Shown here in pieces: positions 57,999 through 64,000 of a stretch of DNA of 64,000 bases. The stretch is taken from assembly GCA_016712565.1 (NCBI GenBank), contig JADJQU010000011.1, positions 62,001-126,000 on the forward strand. Reading direction: 5' to 3'. The position numbers and the translations under genes are program-made. Source of the stretch: Planctomycetota bacterium. Lineage in GTDB: Bacteria > Planctomycetota > UBA1135 > GCA-002686595. Position 1 is the stretch's first letter; each line of letters opens with the position of its first letter. Under the pieces are notes generated by a model. It saw nothing but the letters and a program-made list of their open reading frames with translations, did not search any database and had not been told where the DNA came from.

Positions 57999-58628
57999 AT
58001 GGAGCCCCACCCGCCTCGCCCACCCCTGTGTTCACCCCGCGTCGGGCCCTGCGCCTGCGCGCTGGCGGTCGCCTCCGTAGCGCTCTCCTCATGCGTTGGA
58101 CTCGACGAGCGACGCCACTCCGCCGGTGACAGCGGCCTGGGGGCCACCGAGCCCGCCTTCGGCGTGGAGGTCCAGCGCTACCCCGCAGGCTGGATCGTCG
58201 GGCCGCGCGCCGAGTTGCCCATCGGGGCGGACGAATTGCTCGTGGCGCGCCTCTCCTGGAATGCGGCCGACCGCGGCGACTTCGGCCGCCACGACGACGA
58301 GCAGGGCGGCGGGCTCGGCGGCGGCGCGGGCTGGCGGCGCTACCAGAGCCAGGACCGCAGCGGCTGGCTCTGGGGTCTGCGCGCGGACTTCTGGTGGCTC
58401 GACATCGATTGGGAGGACGACCCGCCGACGGCCGACCAGGGCGACACCGGCGTGCTCGTGTTTCAGCCGGCCGTGGAAGCGGGCTACCGCCTGCGCTTCG
58501 GACAATCCCGCTGGTGCCTGGACCTGACCGCCTCCGTGGGCCTGGAGATCAACCTGGTGACCGACGGCGAAAACGTCGGCCAGGGCCCGATCGGCCTGCT
58601 CGGCGCGACGCTCTGCTGGGGGCTGTGA
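57999..58628 (+). CDS. outer membrane beta-barrel-like lipoprotein
   Basis: A 209-residue protein with the lipobox VALSSC at ~32, then a mature domain of alternating hydrophobic strands with aromatic residues (GWIVGPRAELPIG, GLRADFWWLDIDW, AVEAGYRLRFGQ, GLLGATLCWGL) and a hydrophobic C-terminal residue. That pattern suggests an outer-membrane barrel or a lipid-anchored beta protein. No close named family recognised. A strong terminator follows at 58675-58706, so this is the operon end. Confidence 0.7.
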   Translation: MEPHPPRPPLCSPRVGPCACALAVASVALSSCVGLDERRHSAGDSGLGATEPAFGVEVQRYPAGWIVGPRAELPIGADELLVARLSWNAADRGDFGRHDDEQGGGLGGGAGWRRYQSQDRSGWLWGLRADFWWLDIDWEDDPPTADQGDTGVLVFQPAVEAGYRLRFGQSRWCLDLTASVGLEINLVTDGENVGQGPIGLLGATLCWGL

Positions 58629-58674
58629 CCCCTGGGGTTGCGACGGGCGGGGGTGCCGCCGCGGCCAACGAAAA

Positions 58675-58706
58675 GGGGCCTGCGATGGCTCGCAGGCCCC
58701 TTCTTT
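58675..58706. terminator. bidirectional rho-independent terminator
   Basis: GGGGCCTGCGA (58675-58685) pairs perfectly with TCGCAGGCCCC (58690-58700). TTCTTT follows on the plus strand and AAAA precedes it (TTTT on the minus strand), so it can end both the barrel-protein operon and the convergent tRNA-fMet transcript. Confidence 0.9.
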
Positions 58707-58709
58707 GGA

Positions 58710-58786
58710 TGGTAGCGCGGGCAGGATTCGAACCTGCGACCTCCGGGTTATGAGCCCGACGAGCTGCCAGACTGCTCCACCGCGCG
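58710..58786 (-). tRNA. initiator tRNA-fMet(CAT), CCA encoded
   Basis: The cloverleaf has an acceptor starting C-G-C-G-C-G-G, whose first base is opposite T72, so position 1-72 is unpaired. The anticodon stem has GGG/CCC around CTCATAA, the hallmark of the initiator tRNA. T arm is GGTTCGAATCC. CCA is encoded at 58712-58710. Confidence 0.97.
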
Positions 58787-58989
58787 GTGTGCGGGCACTC
58801 TAGCCAACAGGGAGGCCCAATCCAAGCTCCGAATTCACACGGGGAGCAGGTTCCTCGGGCCCACGGGCCGCCCCGCCCCGGGGTCGCCCTTCCCGTCCCG
58901 CCGCTAGGTTCAGGCTCGCCATGGTGATGTAACCGTTTGATTGACAAATACTTACAACACTCAAGAGACCGAACCCATCCGGCGAAGGG

Positions 58990-59553
58990 TCACGCCGGCC
59001 CGGGGAGGAGCGCCCGCAGGCGGCGCAGGGCCTCGGCCGGATCCAGCCCCGTGGTGTCGAGTTCCCCCCGGGCCACCTCCCGGTACCAACCTCCGCGGCG
59101 AGCGAGCATCTCCCGCGACTCGGCCAGGGCCCCCGCCGCGGTGAGCCGCGCCTCGGCCGAGGGAAGGAGCGGCGGCCGCGCCGTCGGGTCGGCGGCGATC
59201 CGCGCGGCGAGCACCCCGGGAGCCGCCTGGAGCCAGAGGGTGAAGCAGCGCTCGCGCAGCAGGCGGCGGTTTTCGGCCCCTTCGACGGCGCCGCCACCGG
59301 TCGCCAAGACGAACGGAAGGTCCCCCTGCGCCAGGCGCTCCAGGGCCTGGGATTCGGCCTGGCGGAACGCCGCAAGCCCCACGTCGGAGAGGAACTCCCC
59401 CGGGTTCCCGTGGACGGTGCCCAGGGGAAGCAACTCCAGGTCGAGGTCGCGGAAGTCGAGCCCCAGCTCCTCGGCGAGCACGCGGCCCAGGGTGCTCTTG
59501 CCCGAACCGCGCAGGCCCACCAGGGCGATCCGCAACGGCTCAGGCGAGGGCAC
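58990..59553 (-). CDS. aroK: shikimate kinase
   Basis: A 187-residue P-loop kinase that phosphorylates shikimate at O3. Walker A is GLRGSGKST at 13-21, the shikimate-binding FRDLDLELLPL segment and AFRQAESQALERLAQ provide Asp and Arg, and TGGGAVE is the Walker B-like sequence. ATG at 59553 overlaps the AroD-AroE stop by 14 bases (59540-59553), so the two are coupled. Last gene of a biosynthetic cluster. Confidence 0.92.
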   Translation of the reverse strand: MPSPEPLRIALVGLRGSGKSTLGRVLAEELGLDFRDLDLELLPLGTVHGNPGEFLSDVGLAAFRQAESQALERLAQGDLPFVLATGGGAVEGAENRRLLRERCFTLWLQAAPGVLAARIAADPTARPPLLPSAEARLTAAGALAESREMLARRGGWYREVARGELDTTGLDPAEALRRLRALLPGPA

Positions 59554-61051
59554 GACCGACCTCCTCCTCCATGAGGTCCATGCTCGGCGGCATGCCGTTC
59601 ATCAGCTCGAATTGCCGCGCCGCCTGCCCCGCGAACCAGCGCACGCCGGACAGGGTCTCGGCCCCGCGCCGCCGCGCGGCGAGGAGCAGCTCCGTGTCCT
59701 GCGGGCGATACACAGCGTCGAGCACCACGGCATCGGCTGCGATGGCGCTCTCGGGAAGGGGCGATGCTCCCCCACCCAGGCCCACGGGGGTGCACTGGAC
59801 GATCACGTCGAAGACCAAGGCGTTGCCGCGCGCGTCCCAGGCAAGCACCTCGGCCCCGAATTCCCGCGCCAGGTCAAGCGCGCGGGCGGCATCCCGGGCA
59901 CAGACGCACGAACGTGCCCCGAGGAACTCGAGCGCCGTGAGCGCGGCCCGGGCGGCCCCGCCCGCGCCCAGCACCAGGGCGCGCGGCGAAGGCAGCTTGC
60001 GGCGCGCGAGCACGGGGGCCAGGGTGTCCCGTACGCCGGCCACGTCAGTGTTGTGGCCGCTCCAGCCTTCCTGAGTGCGCACCAGCGTGTTGCAGGCCCG
60101 CGCGCGCTCGCTCTCGCGATCACGGGTTCGCGCCAGTTCGAAGGCCGCGGTCTTCAAGGGCGCGGTGATGGCGAGCCCGCGCCAGTTCGGAGCGGAGAGT
60201 CGGGCGAGGCTGCGCGAAAGGTCGCGGCTTTCGAGCGCGACGAAGACCGCGTCGAGACCCGCCGCACGCAAGAGGCGCGTGTGGACGCGCGGGGAAATCG
60301 AATGTGCGATCGGCGAGCCCACCACGGCGAAGATCGAGCTGCCTGAACTCGCTCCGCGCGCCGGCCAGGCGGCGCGCAATTCGCGGGCGGTCTTCTGCCC
60401 CGGAGCCGTGGGATGCGCCCTATCGACGTCGCCGTCGCGGCCCTCCCAAGCGGCGTAGGTCAGCGGCGAGCCGAGAATCGGAGCCACGATGCGCGTGAAG
60501 CGGCCCGGCTCCCCCGCCGCGAAGGCGATCAGCGTGCCAGGATCCGCTGCGCCGTCCCCGGGGGCTTCGAGCAATTCGAGCACCTCGAGGGCCTGGTCGG
60601 TGTCGCGGGCCTCGACCACGAGCTTCCTCAGTTCGCCCGGCCGTGCGACGGCACCGAGGGAACGCGCCAGCTCGCGCGCGGAGAGCTCCGCCGTGCGTTC
60701 GTGTCGCGACACGATGCGCCGGGCTCCGCGGGGCAATTCGCCGAGTTCCGCCGCCAGGCGCCAATCCACGTCCACGTACGCGGCTCCCGCGCGCGCGGCG
60801 CGCAGCAACAGATCCCTGCGCTGACGGACGTCGCCGTCGAAATGCCCGAAGGCGTCCTGTCCGTGGGCGGCGGCGATCACCGGCAATTTCAGGCTGGCGA
60901 TCAGGTTCCCGAGCCGGCCCACTTCCACGTCCGCAAGGCGGTCGAGTCGCAGCTCGATCGCATCCGAACCCCCGCGCTCCTCGGTGACGCGCGCGCGGCG
61001 CGCCAACTCCTCGAAATCGTCGGCGAGGATCGAGGTGGCGATGCCGATCAC
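59540..61051 (-). CDS. bifunctional 3-dehydroquinate dehydratase (type I) / shikimate dehydrogenase
   Basis: A 503-residue fusion. Residues 1-~225 are a type I dehydroquinase: IELRLDRLADVEV, IVSRHERTAEL (His) and ELRKLVVEARDTDQAL (Schiff-base Lys). Residues ~240-503 are AroE: VVGSPIAHSISPRVHTRLL, ITAPLKTAAFELA with the catalytic Lys, GHNTDVAGVRDTL with the conserved Asp, VLGAGGAARAAL for NADP and the C-terminal AARQFELMNGMPPS. It thus catalyses two successive shikimate steps. GTG at 61051 overlaps the DUF2520 stop. Fused AroD-AroE is known in plants and some bacteria. Confidence 0.92.
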   Translation of the reverse strand: MIGIATSILADDFEELARRARVTEERGGSDAIELRLDRLADVEVGRLGNLIASLKLPVIAAAHGQDAFGHFDGDVRQRRDLLLRAARAGAAYVDVDWRLAAELGELPRGARRIVSRHERTAELSARELARSLGAVARPGELRKLVVEARDTDQALEVLELLEAPGDGAADPGTLIAFAAGEPGRFTRIVAPILGSPLTYAAWEGRDGDVDRAHPTAPGQKTARELRAAWPARGASSGSSIFAVVGSPIAHSISPRVHTRLLRAAGLDAVFVALESRDLSRSLARLSAPNWRGLAITAPLKTAAFELARTRDRESERARACNTLVRTQEGWSGHNTDVAGVRDTLAPVLARRKLPSPRALVLGAGGAARAALTALEFLGARSCVCARDAARALDLAREFGAEVLAWDARGNALVFDVIVQCTPVGLGGGASPLPESAIAADAVVLDAVYRPQDTELLLAARRRGAETLSGVRWFAGQAARQFELMNGMPPSMDLMEEEVGRALA

Positions 61052-62007
61052 GGTTCGAGGAGGCGCGCGAGGGCCTGCACGGAGTCCGGGGAAAGGCGGC
61101 CGTCGCGCGCCGCCAGCGCCGAGAGCCGCAGGGCCAGGAGGCGGTACAGCTCGCGCGCCTCGGGATCGGCGGAGAGCAGCGCCAGATGGGCCTGCACGGT
61201 GGCAAGATCGCCGCGGGAAACGGGCCCGGTGAGCGCGCGCTCCGGCGTGGAGGACCCGAGATTGAGCACGGTCCCCTCCAGCAGCGACTGGAACGCCGCG
61301 CGCGCCTCTTCGGGATCCGCGCAGGCGCCGCGGGCGAGTTCCAGGGCCTGGTCCGCCAAGGCCACGGTGCCGTTGGAGAGCAGGCTCGCCGCCGCGTGGT
61401 AGGCCACCTGGGCCGACCCCTGGTCGCGGAGTTCCAGGGTCCTCGCGCCGAGGGCAAAGACCAGCCGGCGCGCCGCCTGCCGCGCGCGGCCGTCGCCCGA
61501 GATCGCGCACCACGCGCGGGTCAGGTCGGGTCCCGGCCCCGCGGGGGAAAAGGCGGCCAGGGGATGCAGCGTGCCCGTGGAGCAGCCCTGCTTGGCCAGC
61601 GATTCGAGCGCCTGGACGCCGCGGCAACCCGCGGTGTGCAGCGCCACGGGGCGCGGCGCCCCGGCGAGGGAGCCCAGGCAGCGCGCCGCGCTTTCCGCCG
61701 CGCGCTCCAATTCCGCGTCGGGAACGCACAGCACGAGCCACGTTTCGCCCCCGCCCGGGAGGAGCGCGAGCGCCGTATGGAGCGACTCGGTCACGGGCAG
61801 GCCGGCCGAGCGCGCGCGCTCGCGGGGGCCCGGGCCGCGGGAGAAGCCCACGACGGGGAGACCGGCGTTCAACCAGGCGAGGCCGAGCCTGAGCCCGACC
61901 GCGCCCAGCCCGAGGATGACCACCCGCGCGGGCACCCGCGCGGGCGCCGGGTCGGAATTCGGAGCCGCTGAATAGCGCGGCGCGGCGGACTCCGGACCCG
62001 GGTTCAT
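61048..62007 (-). CDS. Rossmann-like / DUF2520 domain protein
   Basis: A 319-residue protein with an N-terminal NAD(P)-binding fold (VVILGLGAVGLRLGLAW) and a C-terminal DUF2520 helical region (AAASLLSNGTVALADQALEL, SRGDLATVQAHLALL). The CSTGTLHPLAAFSPAG segment is family-typical and resembles the F420/NADPH-dependent reductase fold, but no reaction is assigned. The ATG at 62007 keeps a nonconserved ~28-residue lead; a later start is possible. It is coupled to aroD-aroE by a 4-base overlap and may be an oxidoreductase with a cofactor or shikimate-linked substrate. Confidence 0.83.
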   Translation of the reverse strand: MNPGPESAAPRYSAAPNSDPAPARVPARVVILGLGAVGLRLGLAWLNAGLPVVGFSRGPGPRERARSAGLPVTESLHTALALLPGGGETWLVLCVPDAELERAAESAARCLGSLAGAPRPVALHTAGCRGVQALESLAKQGCSTGTLHPLAAFSPAGPGPDLTRAWCAISGDGRARQAARRLVFALGARTLELRDQGSAQVAYHAAASLLSNGTVALADQALELARGACADPEEARAAFQSLLEGTVLNLGSSTPERALTGPVSRGDLATVQAHLALLSADPEARELYRLLALRLSALAARDGRLSPDSVQALARLLEP

Positions 62008-62130
62008 GGTCGGGCCATCCTAGCTCCGGCCGCGGTGCGAGCGCCTCGCGGGCCCGCGCGTGCCGAGGCACAGGGCCACCTTACTGGCAAGGGCTGCGCC
62101 GGCCGGGCAAGGGCCCGCGCCGGGGGAACC

Positions 62131-62583
62131 CTAGGCGCTCGCCTGCCCCTCGTCGGTGAACACGTGGTAGTCGAGGTCGTCGAAGCGCGGGGCCACGTAG
62201 CCTTCCTGCTTCGAGTTCTCGAGTTCCTGGCGGTAGGCCGTCACCACCCGCGCTTGGACCTCGTCGCGGCCTTCCTGGTGGATCGGGTGCGCGATGTCGG
62301 CGTACAGCCGCACGCGCCCGCGCTCGTCGAGGTCGCCGCGGCCTTCCCTGAGCCGCGCCCCGCAGTCGTTGCAGTAGCGGGCCCGGATGTGGTTCTTCCC
62401 GGCGCAGGAGGGGCAGCGATCATGGAGCTTGCGGGAGGGCATGGCCACGAACAGGCCCTTGTTCCCCTCGATGACCTTCAGGTCCCGGATCACCAGGCAA
62501 CTGTCCAGGGTCAGGCTGGCGAAACCGCGCAGCTTGTCGCGCTGGTCGTCGATGAGTTTGATGCGAATCTCGCTGATGTTCAT
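62131..62583 (-). CDS. SpoVG-family protein with inserted zinc ribbon
   Basis: A 150-residue protein. Residues 1-50 match SpoVG (ISEIRIKLIDDQRDKLRGFA, SLTLDSCLVIRDLKVIEGNK, LFVAMPSRK), and from ~95 the SpoVG C-terminal ADIAHPIHQEGRDEVQ follows. Between them a ~45-residue insert contains C57, C60, C71 and C74 in a CPSC...CNDC zinc-ribbon pattern. Ordinary SpoVG is about 95 residues, so this is a lengthened RNA/DNA-binding form. ATG at 62583 matches the family start. Sits between ispE and DUF2520 on the minus strand. Confidence 0.9.
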   Translation of the reverse strand: MNISEIRIKLIDDQRDKLRGFASLTLDSCLVIRDLKVIEGNKGLFVAMPSRKLHDRCPSCAGKNHIRARYCNDCGARLREGRGDLDERGRVRLYADIAHPIHQEGRDEVQARVVTAYRQELENSKQEGYVAPRFDDLDYHVFTDEGQASA

Positions 62584-62839
62584 TGCGAGCGATTCCGAAG
62601 CCGCATCCCCGGCGGGGTGTGTTTTGTCTGACGAATCCGACACCGGGACTCGATCCGGCACCGGAACCCGGCCCCGTGCCGGACCTCCCGGACCCGATTC
62701 CATGTAAGGAGGTGGGCCCCCGGAGCGTGAAGAGTTCCCTTGGGCCGGCCCGCGGGTGCCGGTCGACTCCCGGCCTCCTCGGCGCGGGCGGGCGGTCCGA
62801 GAAATGGGAAGGGCGGGCAGGGGAGCCCGCCGGGGCGGG

Positions 62840-63856
62840 CTACTCCAGGGAGCGCACGCCGTGGCCCGCGAGTCGCGCGACCCACGCGCCCCGGGCAACC
62901 AGGCCCGCGGAGCGCGCCTCCCCAAGCAGCACTTCCAAGGTCGCCTGAGCCTCCTCGCGGCTTTCAAACCAACCGAAGAAGGCGGAACCCGAGCCGGCGA
63001 GGCGGAAATGGGCCGCGCCGCGGCGGTCCAGAAACGCTCGCCAGGGAGCCAGCGCGGGAACGGCCGCCAGCGCAGGCGCTTCGAGGTCGTTCCACTGGGA
63101 CGCGCGCTGCTGATCGACGGTGCGGGCTTCGCACCACGCCGACTCCGCCGCCAGGGCACGGGCGCGCAGCGTCGCGGGGTCGCCCGCGATTCCGCGCGAG
63201 GCCAGTTCGGCGTAGACCGCGGCGGTCGGGGCGCCGGCGGACGGCGCGATCACGAGCGCGAAGGAGCGGAGCCTGGGCGTGGGAAGCGGCTCGATTTCGT
63301 CGCCCCGACCGCGGCCGCGGGCATGGCCCGTGGCGCGGGCCCCGAGGAAGAACAGGTTGTCCGATCCCAGGGAGGCCAGAGCCTCGCGCACCCGGGGATC
63401 CTCGGGGGAAAGGCCCGTCAGTCGGCACGCGAGCCAGGCCGCGGCGGCCGCGTCGGAGCTGCCGCCGCCGAGGCCCGCCTGGGAGGGCACGCGCTTTTCC
63501 AGGCCCAGCACCAGGGACGTCGGCAACGACGGGCGCCCCCCCTCGCGGGCCAGGTCCAGCACGGCCCGCGCGGCCCGCAGGGCCAGGTTCGTCGCGCCCC
63601 GCGGCACGTCGGGCGTGGCCGCGGGACCGCTCAAGTCGAGGCGGTCCTCCACCGCGGATCCCAGGGACTTCCCGGTGGGCTCCGCGGGCGCCGCGGGCGC
63701 CGCCGGGCGCAATTCGAGCGTGTCGGCGAGTTCTAGGGCGGCGTAGGTCAACGCCAATTCATGGAAGCCGTCGGGACGGCGCGCCAGCGCGAAGAGCGTC
63801 GGGTTGATCTTGCACGGCGCGAGGGCACGCGCGCCGGGCGGCGCCGCGGGATTCAC
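62840..63856 (-). CDS. ispE: 4-diphosphocytidyl-2-C-methyl-D-erythritol kinase
   Basis: A 338-residue GHMP kinase in the MEP isoprenoid pathway. APCKINPTLFALARRPDGFH carries the Lys16 active-site region; VPSQAGLGGGSSDAA at 123-137 is the ATP-binding motif with Asp135; LAGSGSAFFGWF is the third GHMP motif. The GTG at 63856 overlaps the panC stop (GTGA). It is slightly longer than E. coli IspE (283 aa) through Pro/Ala-rich insertions. Confidence 0.93.
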   Translation of the reverse strand: MNPAAPPGARALAPCKINPTLFALARRPDGFHELALTYAALELADTLELRPAAPAAPAEPTGKSLGSAVEDRLDLSGPAATPDVPRGATNLALRAARAVLDLAREGGRPSLPTSLVLGLEKRVPSQAGLGGGSSDAAAAAWLACRLTGLSPEDPRVREALASLGSDNLFFLGARATGHARGRGRGDEIEPLPTPRLRSFALVIAPSAGAPTAAVYAELASRGIAGDPATLRARALAAESAWCEARTVDQQRASQWNDLEAPALAAVPALAPWRAFLDRRGAAHFRLAGSGSAFFGWFESREEAQATLEVLLGEARSAGLVARGAWVARLAGHGVRSLE

Positions 63857-64000
63857 CGCACGCCGCCGATCGGCTCGTCCAGGCGCAGATTGTCGATCAG
63901 GCGCGTCGTCCCGACGCGGGCGGCCACCAGGGCCACGGCGCGCAGCAGCGGACCCGAGCAGGACGTGGCGCTCCAACGCTCGGGATCGCGCACCTCGGCA
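63853..64000 (-). CDS. panC: pantoate-beta-alanine ligase, C-terminal fragment
   Basis: Only the last 49 residues fall inside the window; the 5' part lies beyond position 64000. The ending VAARVGTTRLIDNLRLDE and stop at 63855-63853 match the conserved PanC C-terminus (GxTRLIDN). Its stop shares 3 bases with the ispE GTG start, so it heads the panC-ispE pair. Confidence 0.82.
   Translation of the reverse strand, partial: AEVRDPERWSATSCSGPLLRAVALVAARVGTTRLIDNLRLDEPIGGVR

Overview
The window is a very GC-rich (roughly 70%) chromosomal segment from a diderm bacterium. Lipobox lipoproteins, an outer-membrane-barrel-like protein, a TPR/FG-GAP/ASPIC giant protein, type III glutamine synthetase, an orphan FecR-type anti-sigma protein and an ispE-spoVG pairing together suggest a Planctomycetota-like organism. 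That placement is inference from gene content; there is no rRNA here. Codon third positions are overwhelmingly G/C, many starts are GTG, and adjacent genes often overlap by 4 bases (ATGA or GTGA), so operons are tightly packed. No insertion sequence, prophage, CRISPR array or rRNA was seen.

Layout. 1-2.7 kb: a truncated membrane sulfatase-like gene divergent from apaH, with tandem hairpin repeats between them. 2.7-12.1 kb, minus strand: nine genes in a row that look like one lipid-modification locus (SDR, DprE1-like FAD oxidase, DUF1295, coclaurine-N-methyltransferase-type methylase, acyl desaturase, FAD amine oxidase, DUF1365, CFA synthase, DUF2878). 12.5-16 kb: a 1173-residue TPR/FG-GAP/ASPIC protein. 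16-22.8 kb: a serine hydrolase fold lacking all catalytic motifs, thioesterase, EamA transporter, NUDIX hydrolase, a degenerate S51-like protein and an acyl-activating ligase. 22.9-27.8 kb: thiC under a TPP riboswitch, a frameshifted poly-acidic protein and glutamine synthetase III. 28-31 kb: tRNA-Met(CAT), then a minus operon of ChrR-like cupin, a NifS-like protein without its catalytic cysteine, and cysteine dioxygenase; upstream lies a structured intergenic RNA candidate.

31.4-38 kb: a frameshifted esterase, a beta-propeller protein, a phosphoesterase, a FecR protein whose N-terminus is broken at a (GC)7 tract, and gltX. 38-48.6 kb: adenosine deaminase, an esterase, queF, a large membrane protein, an ADP-forming acyl-CoA synthetase, a DUF4863 protein, a beta-hydroxyacid dehydrogenase and YgiQ. 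48.7-58.6 kb: envelope and export proteins (lipoproteins, MFS exporter, subtilase lipoprotein, S9 peptidase), a radical SAM protein and a barrel-like protein. 58.7-64 kb: tRNA-fMet, then a minus-strand biosynthetic block of panC, ispE, spoVG, DUF2520, aroD-aroE fusion and aroK.

How the parts relate: the lipid locus is the most system-like element. It combines acyl desaturation, two kinds of SAM-dependent methylation on a CFA fold and several flavin or NAD(P) redox steps, which fits remodelling of membrane acyl chains. The other blocks are mainly housekeeping (thiamine, nitrogen, cysteine oxidation, shikimate, isoprenoid and pantothenate pathways, tRNA charging and modification) mixed with envelope proteins of unknown role.
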